From Myxococcales bacterium (GTDB taxonomy: Bacteria > Myxococcota > Polyangia > Fen-1088), in NCBI GenBank assembly GCA_003155465.1, contig PMCR01000486.1, positions 1,381 to 21,210 on the forward strand: a stretch of DNA of 19,830 bases, in the 5' to 3' direction. The notes under the pieces were generated by a model. The model did not search any database. It was not told where the DNA came from and was given only the letters and a program-made list of their open reading frames with translations. Position numbers and translations under genes: made by a program. This document shows, piece by piece, positions 7,574-14,853 of the stretch. The first letter of the stretch is position 1. Each line of letters begins with the position of its first letter.

Positions 7574-7911
7574 GGGTGATGGCTTGGGTAGTCTTACTAA
7601 TTCCTGGCCCGTGGCTCAAGCGTGTGGATAGAAAGGCTTCGAGGGTCGTCAGGCAGTGATGTGATCTTGGACACATCTTGCGCACAACGAAATGAGCAGT
7701 TTGGTTGACAGAGTGCGGAGACGGGAGGGATCCTTAAGCCATCGTCGTGGGATCACCAATGAAGACAGTGAAAGTGTTTGTGTCAGAGATCATGTTCCCT
7801 CGACGGGAATCATCGTCGGCGGCCACTTCTGCGGGCCACAACCGGATTCTTGCAGCCGACAGGAAACGCGGGCGCTCTCTCTTGCGAGTGCCCACAGGCG
7901 TAGGAGCCACT
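7574..7911. promoter_or_regulatory. Divergent intergenic region between the GH3 and MYXO-CTERM genes
   Basis: These 338 bases separate two divergent genes and must hold both promoters. On the minus strand, TTGAGC (7619-7614) and TAAGAC (7596-7591) are 17 bases apart and precede the GH3 start; both are weak. On the plus strand, a perfect TTGACA lies at 7705-7710, but no good -10 follows at 16-18 bases, so its meaning is uncertain. The frame of the downstream gene stays open to 7747, but that upstream part lacks protein-like character. Confidence 0.35.
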
Positions 7912-8880
7912 ATGAAGATCAGATACTTCAGCTTTGCCTTGACCCTGGCCAGTTCCCTCACGCTCGTTGGCTCTGCTCGGGCGGACGTAGCTCCTCCGCC
8001 GGACTACGTCGAGACTTGCAGCGTTGCCAACAAACTGACTGCGACCTCGGAGTGTCTGCTCTGCGCGACAGACCGAATGCGGGTAGACCGCTGCTATCCG
8101 CTTCTCGTTCCCTACTGCTACAAAAACGTCTGCCAAGTGTGGGGCGGTCGTTTCGAGGTCTGGTGTCGGACCAAGGGTGCGGGGACCCCGGTCGTCCCCC
8201 CCGAAACGCTGTCCCTGCTCACCCCTAGCACCTATCCGCTGCCGACTGGTCCCGACGGGGGCGCCACGGCCCCCAGCAGCTGCCTTCCCTACACGCCTCC
8301 TGCGACTCCTGATGCTGGCGGCCCCGGTGGACAGGGCGGGGCTAGCGCGCTGGGAGGTGCTGGCGGAACGGGCGGGACCGGCGGTCAGGGCGTAATCGGC
8401 GGGAGTTCTGCCGCGGGCGGGACAGGCGGACAGAGCGCAGTCACATCGGCTCCTCCGGTGAGCGATACCGGCGGTCAGATCGCAATCGGCGGGAGCCCTG
8501 CCACGGGCGGAACAGGCGGGCAGAGCGTAGTCACATCGGCTCCTCCGGTGAGCGATACCGGCGGTCAGATCGCAATCGGCGGGAGCCCTGCCACGGGCGG
8601 GACAGGCGGGCAGAGCTCGGTAAGCTGGATCTCCCTTGATGGCGGGTCTCTTCCCGCGGGCGGGACAGGCGGTCAGGGCGGGACCTTGGTGGCGGGCGAT
8701 GCGGGCCTTGCAGCCACGGGAGGCACGGGAAGCACCAGCGCAAGCAACGCGGGCAAGCCGGACGATAGCAGCAGCGGGTGCTCGGTGGGCGGCTGGCTTT
8801 CGGTCAAGGCGCTTGGGCCTTGGCTTCTGGCTGGCCTGTTCGGTGCGATCGTCACGCTGGCGCGACGCCGACGGCGCTAG
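7912..8880 (+). CDS. Secreted Cys-rich protein with Gly-rich repeat stalk and MYXO-CTERM sorting tail
   Basis: The protein has 322 residues. A signal peptide (1-24, likely cut after ARA24) leads to a small domain with seven cysteines between residues 36 and 85 (C36, C48, C51, C61, C69, C74, C85) of unknown family. A Gly/Thr/Ser-rich stalk follows, containing two nearly identical 30-residue repeats. The C-terminus has GCSVGG with C290, one membrane helix (WLLAGLFGAIVTLA) and a basic end RRRRR. This is the MYXO-CTERM layout, known in Myxococcota to be processed by a myxosortase and to place proteins on the cell surface. The start at ATG 7912 has AGGAG 5 bases upstream and puts the signal peptide at the N-terminus; an upstream ATG at 7747 would bury it. 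The role of the Cys domain is unknown. Confidence 0.85.
   Translation: MKIRYFSFALTLASSLTLVGSARADVAPPPDYVETCSVANKLTATSECLLCATDRMRVDRCYPLLVPYCYKNVCQVWGGRFEVWCRTKGAGTPVVPPETLSLLTPSTYPLPTGPDGGATAPSSCLPYTPPATPDAGGPGGQGGASALGGAGGTGGTGGQGVIGGSSAAGGTGGQSAVTSAPPVSDTGGQIAIGGSPATGGTGGQSVVTSAPPVSDTGGQIAIGGSPATGGTGGQSSVSWISLDGGSLPAGGTGGQGGTLVAGDAGLAATGGTGSTSASNAGKPDDSSSGCSVGGWLSVKALGPWLLAGLFGAIVTLARRRRR
8431..8610 (+). repeat. 90-bp tandem repeat, two copies, in the MYXO-CTERM gene
   Basis: Copy 1 (8431-8520) and copy 2 (8521-8610) differ at only two of 90 positions: C/T at 8438/8528, changing Ala to Val, and A/G at 8511/8601, silent. Each encodes a 30-residue Gly/Ser/Pro unit containing TSAPPVSDTGGQIAIGG. 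A more diverged partial unit lies just upstream (from about 8380). The near identity, including silent sites, indicates a recent in-frame duplication. Confidence 0.95.
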
Positions 8881-8904
8881 CTAATCTTCGGCTGGCCACT
8901 CCGC

Positions 8905-11900
8905 TCACGGCAGACTGTCACCGAAGCGCAGATAGATCGTCCCTTCGAAGGTGCCGTTCACCGCGTTCTGCTGGCCTTGCGGGCCGGTGTCCTTGGCGGC
9001 GGAGAATTTGTTGCCGATCGGGGAGATGCCGTACAGAAACGAGACATCGCCGGTGGGGTACACGGTGGTCGCGGACATGGGAGAAGAAGCGTTGGCGGGC
9101 GTGTACAGGCGCAGGAAGACGTCAGGAGAGTCGATGACGAACAGGATAGCGCCCTCGCTGGTGCGCAGGCGCGCCCAGTAGATCTCGGAGTAGTAGCCCT
9201 TGAACTCGGGGTAGTCCCAGACCTGGCCGGTGATGGCGTTGTTCTTCTGGCGCTGCCACAGGTCAAGCCACGGGCCCTGCATGCGGTTCTTGTAGACGCG
9301 GGCGGGTCCGCGTCCCAGCCAGTCGGCACCGGTGACTTGCGCCTCCGGGTACTCGAACGTGATGCCATGGTGGTCGTAGTTGCCGTTCAGGGCATAGCGA
9401 TAGGTCAGGCCGAGCCAGCCGTTGCCCATGACCCGCCAGAGAACCTGCTGAAGACTGCCGGTGTACGTGACGGTAATGACGTAGTCACTGCCGTCCTGGC
9501 TGCCGGTGAACGACTGCAGCGTCCCAGTGCCGGAGGACAGCACGGGACCGTTGCGCAACGAATACTTCGCGCCGTTGGCAGTGACTGCGGACAGTTGTCC
9601 CGACGTCTTGCTGAAGGTATAGGTCGCGCCGCCGGCCGCAACCGCGACGGTCGTGGCTGCATCGGTAGCAGCCGCGGCGGCGGTGCTGGTGGTGCTCACA
9701 ATTGTGGCGCGCACCTGCGCTGGCGAGGCAATGCCCCACGACCAGCGGCCCACCAGCGTGCCCGCGGCGTCGGTGGCATCGAGCAGAAGAACGTCGGCCG
9801 TGGACCAGTTGGCCGGCAGAGGTAAGGTCAGCGTGCCGCTGGCGCCGGCGGCAATACTACCGGTTCGCGCTGTCCCCTCGGCCATGACGGAGTGCCCGCC
9901 GGCGGTATTGTGGACGTCGAACTGGGCGAGCTGCCAGTTGAACGTCACGGTATTGAGGTCCACGAAGGCGTAGTCGTTGGCGACCGGGATGGCGCCGGTG
10001 AAGCCCGCGGCCAGCTTGGCCATTGAGATGCGAACCGGCGACCAAATCTGGCGGATGGTGTAGTAGCTGCCCTCTTTCTGCCGGTAGGGGCCGACCACGC
10101 CGTCAGGCGCCTGGTTTCCTTTGGTGTCGATGGTGTTGTTGACATCGGCGCGCAGAACCCCCTCGTCGAGGAACGCCCAGATGAATCCGCCCGCCCCGCG
10201 CGGGCTTGCGCGCATGGCGTTCCAGTAGTCCTCCAGGCCAGCGCCGCCCCCTCCGTCGTAGAGCCCATGCAGGAACTCCGTCGGCATGAAGATGGTCGTG
10301 CCGGCCAGGCTGCTCACGACGCTGGAATAGGTCGGGTAGTGAGCGTCGTTGACGTTGCTGAAAGTCTGTTGAGGGTGCAGCACAGAGCGTTTCTGGGGAT
10401 CCCACTGGGCAAAGTCGCCGTCGAGGGCAGTGTTCCATCCCCCTTCATTGCCGTTGTCCCAGAACAGGATGCTGGGGTGGTTGACGTCAAAGGTGACCAT
10501 CTCCTCGATCAGCTTGCGCCCCACAGTGGTGGAATATGGGGGCGACTGCCAACCAGCCAGCTCGTCCAGTATGTACAGGCCCAGGGCGTCGGCGTACTCG
10601 AAAAAGTGCCGGTCGGCCGGGTAGTGTGAGTTGCGAACCGCGTTGACGTTCATGCTCTTGAGCAGCTGCACGTCGTCCAGTGATTGTTTGCGACTGAGGG
10701 CGCGGCCCGATTCAGGCCAGAAGCAATGACGGGTGAGGCCTTTCAGCATGACCTTGGTCCCGTTGACGTAGATGCCGTTGCCAGCCTTCACCTCAATGGT
10801 GCGGAAGCCGATGTTTTCGCGCACGGCGTGGCGACCCCCACTCGACGTAGCCAGTTCAACTGCCAGTCGGTAGCGATTCGGGATTTCGGCCGTCCACGGC
10901 TTGATCCCAGTGAAAGTTCCCTGCAATGAGACCTTGGTTTGCCCGGACATGGTCGCTCCGGTGAGGGGGTTGCCCACAGGGGCCAGGGAGTCATCGAACA
11001 GCCGCGCCGTCACCTGCGCGGTTTCCGTGAGAGAACGCAGGAAGACATCCACAGCCAGGCTGCCGTCGGCGCGAGCGTTCACCGCGAGACGCTCGATGGA
11101 GGCGCTGGGATAGGCTTCCAGGTACACGGGCCGGAAGATGCCGCCGAACACCCAGTAGTCCGCGCTGCGTTCCGCATCGTTCACGCTGGAGTCAGTCGAT
11201 TCCTTGGCCACCACCACCTGGATTTGGTTGGAGGCGCCCACCTTCACCAGTGAGGTGATGTCGTAGCGGAAACGGTAGAATGCGCCTTGGTGCACAGGGC
11301 CGGCGCTGGTGCCGTTGAGGGTGACCGTGGTATCGGTCATCGACCCTTCAAACGCGATGAAGATCTGGCGGCCTGCCCACGTCGCAGGAACGTCGAACGA
11401 CCGGCTGTACGTCCCCTTTTCAGAGCTCCGGTTGGTCTCCGTTCCGTAGGTGAAGCTGCCAAAGCCGAAGAACTCCCAGTTGCTGGGGACTGGGATGGTC
11501 GTCGCTTCGCCGGCACGGCGACCACCCGACACGGTGAAGTTCCAATTGACGGCGTCGTCGGTCCCGGTGCCCGACAAGTAGAGCACCTCGGTGTGATCGG
11601 GGTAGGTGGTGTCGCTGTCGATGGGCTTGTCGATCGGGGCAGAGCCGCCGCCCGCACCGGTGCTGCCACCCGAAACAGTGCTGCCGCCCATGCGGGTGCC
11701 GCCCCCTGAGACGGTGCTGCCGCCAGTGCGAGTGCCACCGCCGGAAGCAGTGCTCCCGCCTGCGCGGGTGCCACCGCCCGTGCCGCCCCCCACGAGTCCG
11801 CCGCTTCCGCCGCCAGTTGCGGCAGCCGTGCCGCCGGTGCCCAAACCGCCGCCCGCGCCACTTCTTCCGCCGCTGCTTCCGCCGCCCGCGCCAGCGGTGA

Positions 11901-12138
11901 CTATGCCGGCGCCGCCAGCCGCGCCGCCCGAGACGAGGCCGGTACTTCCGCCACCGTTTCCGCCAGCCGTGCCGACGCCGCTGGCGCCTCCGCCACCACC
12001 TGTCGTGATTCCGCCCGCTGCGGCATCAGCGGTACCGCCGCCCGCCCCCGACCGGGACGCGGTGCCGCCGCAGCTGACAATCGCCAGCGCCGTCATGACC
12101 AGCGCTGCGCGCCCGGCCGTCGTGGCAACACATCTCAT
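8905..12138 (-). CDS. Surface lipoprotein glycoside hydrolase family 2 (beta-galactosidase-like)
   Basis: The protein has 1077 residues. The lipoprotein signal peptide ends in AIVSC (C23), so the enzyme should be anchored by lipid to the envelope. A Gly/Ser/Thr linker (about 24-166) ends in a 12-residue tandem repeat. A jelly-roll sugar-binding domain (about 180-345) follows, then an Ig-like domain (about 346-450) and the catalytic barrel (about 450-700). The acid/base is E565 in DNGNEGG and the nucleophile is E621 in MPTEFLHG; FIWAFLDEGVL is also typical. The C-terminal part, with ADWLGRGP and a following KNR, resembles the small-chain domain of LacZ-type enzymes. The start is ATG 12138, with GGAGG 6 bases upstream; the longer open frame to 12447 would bury the signal peptide. 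The substrate may be a beta-galactoside, but the sequence does not fix it. Confidence 0.94.
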   Translation of the reverse strand: MRCVATTAGRAALVMTALAIVSCGGTASRSGAGGGTADAAAGGITTGGGGGASGVGTAGGNGGGSTGLVSGGAAGGAGIVTAGAGGGSSGGRSGAGGGLGTGGTAAATGGGSGGLVGGGTGGGTRAGGSTASGGGTRTGGSTVSGGGTRMGGSTVSGGSTGAGGGSAPIDKPIDSDTTYPDHTEVLYLSGTGTDDAVNWNFTVSGGRRAGEATTIPVPSNWEFFGFGSFTYGTETNRSSEKGTYSRSFDVPATWAGRQIFIAFEGSMTDTTVTLNGTSAGPVHQGAFYRFRYDITSLVKVGASNQIQVVVAKESTDSSVNDAERSADYWVFGGIFRPVYLEAYPSASIERLAVNARADGSLAVDVFLRSLTETAQVTARLFDDSLAPVGNPLTGATMSGQTKVSLQGTFTGIKPWTAEIPNRYRLAVELATSSGGRHAVRENIGFRTIEVKAGNGIYVNGTKVMLKGLTRHCFWPESGRALSRKQSLDDVQLLKSMNVNAVRNSHYPADRHFFEYADALGLYILDELAGWQSPPYSTTVGRKLIEEMVTFDVNHPSILFWDNGNEGGWNTALDGDFAQWDPQKRSVLHPQQTFSNVNDAHYPTYSSVVSSLAGTTIFMPTEFLHGLYDGGGGAGLEDYWNAMRASPRGAGGFIWAFLDEGVLRADVNNTIDTKGNQAPDGVVGPYRQKEGSYYTIRQIWSPVRISMAKLAAGFTGAIPVANDYAFVDLNTVTFNWQLAQFDVHNTAGGHSVMAEGTARTGSIAAGASGTLTLPLPANWSTADVLLLDATDAAGTLVGRWSWGIASPAQVRATIVSTTSTAAAAATDAATTVAVAAGGATYTFSKTSGQLSAVTANGAKYSLRNGPVLSSGTGTLQSFTGSQDGSDYVITVTYTGSLQQVLWRVMGNGWLGLTYRYALNGNYDHHGITFEYPEAQVTGADWLGRGPARVYKNRMQGPWLDLWQRQKNNAITGQVWDYPEFKGYYSEIYWARLRTSEGAILFVIDSPDVFLRLYTPANASSPMSATTVYPTGDVSFLYGISPIGNKFSAAKDTGPQGQQNAVNGTFEGTIYLRFGDSLP
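11672..11779 (-). repeat. 36-bp tandem repeat, three copies, in the GH2 linker
   Basis: Three adjacent 36-base units (11672-11707, 11708-11743, 11744-11779) encode the 12-residue unit GGGTRxGGSTxS with x = Ala/Thr/Met and Ala/Val. A degenerate fourth unit (GGSTGAGGGS) follows on the protein. The units are diverged at several bases, so they are older than the 90-bp repeat in the neighbouring gene. Confidence 0.85.
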
Positions 12139-12456
12139 CGGAACCTCCTCTGATGTTCCCGCAGTGCCGGCCACGGTCTTGAGTGGTTCACCGGGGCGGA
12201 TCCGACCACCGCAAGAGCGTGCTGCACGGCGTGTTCTCACCACTTCGTACATTCTACTCCATCGCGTCCCGGCCGAGGTCGCCATCCGCGGGTGCCTGCT
12301 TCGGGAAAGACTGGCAAGACTGTAAACCACGCCCGGGTCGTCTTGCTCGGGCAGGCATCCAGAAGTCCGAACTCGGGCGCGGGTTGTGATCGCGTCTGGT
12401 CCTGGCGGCCGCTGCGGGCGCTGGACCTGCACGCGCAGGTGGGCCAAAATACCCGC
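12139..12456. promoter_or_regulatory. Divergent intergenic region upstream of the GH2 lipoprotein gene
   Basis: This stretch of about 318 bases lies between the GH2 start and the start of the small zinc-ribbon protein. On the minus strand a TAGAAT -10-like box (12256-12251, 5 of 6) is present, but no good -35 lies at the right distance. Both flanking frames extend into the region without protein-like content. I see no palindrome or riboswitch-like structure. Confidence 0.3.
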
Positions 12457-12837
12457 GTGACCAAAGACGAAGCCCTCAGGGAACTGGCAGACGCGGAGGT
12501 AGTCCCCTGCGTTTCGGCAGGAATCGCGGATGCCAAGGAGGTACTAGACGCGTGTCTGGCGGCGGACATTCCGGCGATTCTGGATCGCCAGGATTCCTGC
12601 CAGGGACATGGCCACGCCTGTGCCGTGCGCATCGACCTGTGCGTGAGACCCGAGGATCTGCCCAGGGTCATGAGCCTGATGCACGCGCGTTGGCAGAGCC
12701 TTCTCGATCAGGAAGGCACCCTGCCCAATCAGACCGCCGAATCCGCAGAATGCGAGGAGCCCCCCTGTCCCGCCTGCGGCACAGCCGCGCCCCTGCAGGA
12801 GGGTGCTTGCACGGGATGTGGTCTGCAGCTCGAGTAG
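12457..12837 (+). CDS. Small DUF2007-like protein with C-terminal zinc ribbon
   Basis: The protein has 126 residues, is soluble and has no signal peptide. The N-terminal part (about 3-85) alternates helix and strand as in DUF2007-type putative signalling proteins: ALRELADAEVVPCVSAG, a helix, then LAADIPAILDRQ and a strand VRIDLCVRPEDLPRVMSLM. The C-terminus has a CPACG...CTGCG pair (two CxxC motifs) that should bind zinc. The start is not certain: GTG 12457 is chosen because family-like sequence begins there, with GTG 12439 as an alternative; neither has a good ribosome binding site. It converges on the peptidase gene with only 19 bases between the stops. The function is unknown, and the DUF2007 link is a pattern judgement. 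Confidence 0.7.
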   Translation: MTKDEALRELADAEVVPCVSAGIADAKEVLDACLAADIPAILDRQDSCQGHGHACAVRIDLCVRPEDLPRVMSLMHARWQSLLDQEGTLPNQTAESAECEEPPCPACGTAAPLQEGACTGCGLQLE

Positions 12838-12856
12838 ACCGCGCGCAAGACTGCGG

Positions 12857-14752
12857 CTACTTGGCGGGCGCAGTGGACAGGATCGACTCGATCTGGGTCA
12901 TGACGGCATTCATCTCCTGCATGGCGGCCAGGAAGGGCGCCGATGTCGTCAAGTCCACTCCGGCCCGGGCCAGCAGATTGCCCGGGAAATCCGCGCCGCC
13001 CGCTGACAGCAGCGCCAGGTAGCGATCGCGGGCCGTGGTGCCGCCGCGGGCCTGGTCGTCAAGGATGGCCTTGGTCAGAGCGGTGGAGGCGACCAGGCTG
13101 GTGGCGTACTGGTACACGTAGAAGTCGTAGTAGAAGTGCGGAACGAAGCTCCATTCGTCCCCGTACAGCTCGGGAATGCTGCAGATCCCCTTGGCGTGCC
13201 CGTAGTAGCGCCGGACCAGTTCCAGGTACGCGGCGGTGAGCGATTCCCCGGTCAGGGCCTCGCCCTTCTCGGCGCGCTCGTGAATCGCCAGCTCGAACTC
13301 GGCGAACATGGTCTGCCTGAACAGCGTCGTGCGCAGGCTTTCCAGGCGCTCGCCCAGCAGGGCCATTCGTTCGTGGTCGTTGTGGGCCTCGGCAAGGGCC
13401 CGATGAACCAGCAGGTTCTCGTTCAGCGTCGAGGCGATCTCAGCGACGAAGGTGGCATAGCCCGAGGTTGCAAACGGCTGGCTCTCGCCCGCCAGCAAGG
13501 TGTGCATCGAATGCCCCGCCTCATGCGCCAGGGTGGAAACGTCGTCCCACTGACCATTGAAGTTGAGCAGCTGGTAGGGATGCACGCCGTACACGCCGGT
13601 CGAGTACGCACCCGCGCGCTTGCCCGTGCTGGGCAGAAAATCGGTCCATCCGGCCTGCAGGCCCTGGGCCAGCTTCTTGCCGTACTCTGGCCCCAAGGGC
13701 GCCACGGCAGCCAACGTCATGGTGATCGCGTCCTCGACCGAATAGTGGCGGTCGACCTCGCTGGCCAGCGGCGCATACAGATCCTCGTAGCTCAGTTCCG
13801 ACAGGCCGAGCATGCGCTGTCGTAGCTTCAGATAGCGGTGCAACGTCGGCAGATTCGCGTTCACGTCCTTGACCAGCTGCCGGTAGATGGCCACCGGAAT
13901 GTTGTCGCGAAAAAGCGCCGCCTCCAGGGTCGATGGGAAATGGTGCACGTCGCGATCGAAGATGTGCGTCTTCAACTGAGCAGACAGGGTCGCGCCGGTG
14001 GTCCGTTCGAACGTCTTCATGGCGCCGAAAAAGGCCTGGAACACATTCACCCGGTCGGCCCGTTTGCGCGAGGCACGCGCGCGCGAATACCCAGCCGGAT
14101 CCAGCCGAACCTCCTCTCCCGTCGAGAGCTTGACCGTCGGGTAGGGCAGGTCGGCGTCTTTCAGCACGCCAAAAACCGTACTGGGTGCGATGCTCAGTTC
14201 GCCGGCCATGGCGACAATGCGTTCCTCTTCGGCGCGCAGGGTGTGCGGCTTCCAGCGCAGCACGTCCTGCAAGTAGAAGGTCCATTCGCGCAGCCGCTTT
14301 TCTTTGGCCAGCGCCGTCCGTATGGTCGCCTCCGGCAGGGTGAGCAACTCGGGACGCAGCCAGGAAGTTGCCGTGTCAAGCTGGACGCCGAGCGAATCCG
14401 CCTCGGCCCGCATTGAGCGCGGCTCAGCCAGCCGGGTGTTCTCGTCGGTGCGCGCATGGGCATAGACCGCAATCCGCTGCAGCTCGTTCTGCAGCACCCC
14501 CAACTCGGCCAGCGCATCGGCCAGCGCTTTGGCCCCGTCGCCCAGATGCCCCTTGTGCCGTTCGAACCCGGCTACCTTCTTGCCAAGAGCTGCTTTGGCC
14601 TTGGCCCAAGCCTGGTCCGAGGCATAGAGATCACCCAGCTTCCACTTGTACTTGTCGTCGATGTGGCTGCGATCGATTTCCTTGAAAGCCGAAGGCGCAG
14701 ACGGGGCGGCAGCAAACGAGAGCGCGGCGAGGGGAAGGGCTAATGACTGCAT
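12857..14752 (-). CDS. pepF: Exported oligoendopeptidase F-type metallopeptidase (family M3)
   Basis: The protein has 631 residues. M3 peptidases cut short peptides with a zinc ion. The zinc motif HEAGH lies at 410-414, with E438 (AEIAST) as the third ligand. Other PepF hallmarks are the N-terminal helical domain with WKLGDLYASDQAW (37-49) and the MAGELSIAPSTVFGVL region (182-197). Near the C-terminus, FYYDFYVYQYATSLVAS and a following segment with GGADFP are also typical. The N-terminus (MQSLALPLAALSFAAAPSAPS) looks like a signal peptide, whereas classical PepF is cytoplasmic. That suggests a periplasmic or secreted peptidase, although the peptide is short and weakly basic. The start ATG 14752 has no clear ribosome binding site; a TATACT box ends 12 bases upstream, so the leader would be very short. 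The ompA-like gene lies upstream on the same strand, 101 bases away. Confidence 0.93.
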   Translation of the reverse strand: MQSLALPLAALSFAAAPSAPSAFKEIDRSHIDDKYKWKLGDLYASDQAWAKAKAALGKKVAGFERHKGHLGDGAKALADALAELGVLQNELQRIAVYAHARTDENTRLAEPRSMRAEADSLGVQLDTATSWLRPELLTLPEATIRTALAKEKRLREWTFYLQDVLRWKPHTLRAEEERIVAMAGELSIAPSTVFGVLKDADLPYPTVKLSTGEEVRLDPAGYSRARASRKRADRVNVFQAFFGAMKTFERTTGATLSAQLKTHIFDRDVHHFPSTLEAALFRDNIPVAIYRQLVKDVNANLPTLHRYLKLRQRMLGLSELSYEDLYAPLASEVDRHYSVEDAITMTLAAVAPLGPEYGKKLAQGLQAGWTDFLPSTGKRAGAYSTGVYGVHPYQLLNFNGQWDDVSTLAHEAGHSMHTLLAGESQPFATSGYATFVAEIASTLNENLLVHRALAEAHNDHERMALLGERLESLRTTLFRQTMFAEFELAIHERAEKGEALTGESLTAAYLELVRRYYGHAKGICSIPELYGDEWSFVPHFYYDFYVYQYATSLVASTALTKAILDDQARGGTTARDRYLALLSAGGADFPGNLLARAGVDLTTSAPFLAAMQEMNAVMTQIESILSTAPAK

Positions 14753-14764
14753 GGTGGGCAGCGG

Positions 14765-14770
14765 AGTATA
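14765..14770 (-). promoter_or_regulatory. Candidate -10 box upstream of the pepF-like gene
   Basis: On the minus strand TATACT matches the -10 consensus at 5 of 6 positions, and the start site would fall about 6 bases before the ATG. No convincing -35 is found at 16-18 bases (AAACGC at 17), so the call is weak. Confidence 0.25.
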
Positions 14771-14853
14771 GCCTGTTCACCCGGTCCGCGTTTTCGCCGC
14801 ACCGGAATATCTTCGTTCGGACCTCGGTTCGGTGCTCTAGTTCCGCCGGCTGG

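Noticed and set aside
5168..7579. Two long plus-strand open frames (5168-6349 and 6398-7579) opposite the GH3 gene
   Set aside because: They mirror a complete, well-conserved GH3 enzyme. Their sequence is low-information Arg/Ala/Gly/His with no domain.
7705..7733. Promoter from the perfect TTGACA at 7705-7710
   Set aside because: No acceptable -10 box lies 16-18 bases downstream; the sequence there is GGATCC-like. I keep it only as a note in the intergenic entry.
8977..9825. Plus-strand open frame opposite the GH2 gene
   Set aside because: It is a shadow of the C-terminal GH2 coding sequence and shows no protein-like motif.
11672..11779. Possible CRISPR array from regularly spaced 36-bp units
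   Set aside because: The units are directly adjacent without spacers, in frame, and encode a Gly/Ser/Thr linker. No cas genes are present.
11606..12325. Pro-rich open frame on the plus strand (many PPP and PPxP)
   Set aside because: It is the reverse complement of the Gly-rich linker of the GH2 lipoprotein; Gly codons read backwards give Pro/Ala. It is not a real collagen- or PPE-like protein.
8905..12447. Longer GH2 start at 12447
   Set aside because: The upstream 103 residues have no family similarity and would bury the lipoprotein signal peptide. The ATG at 12138 has a strong GGAGG.
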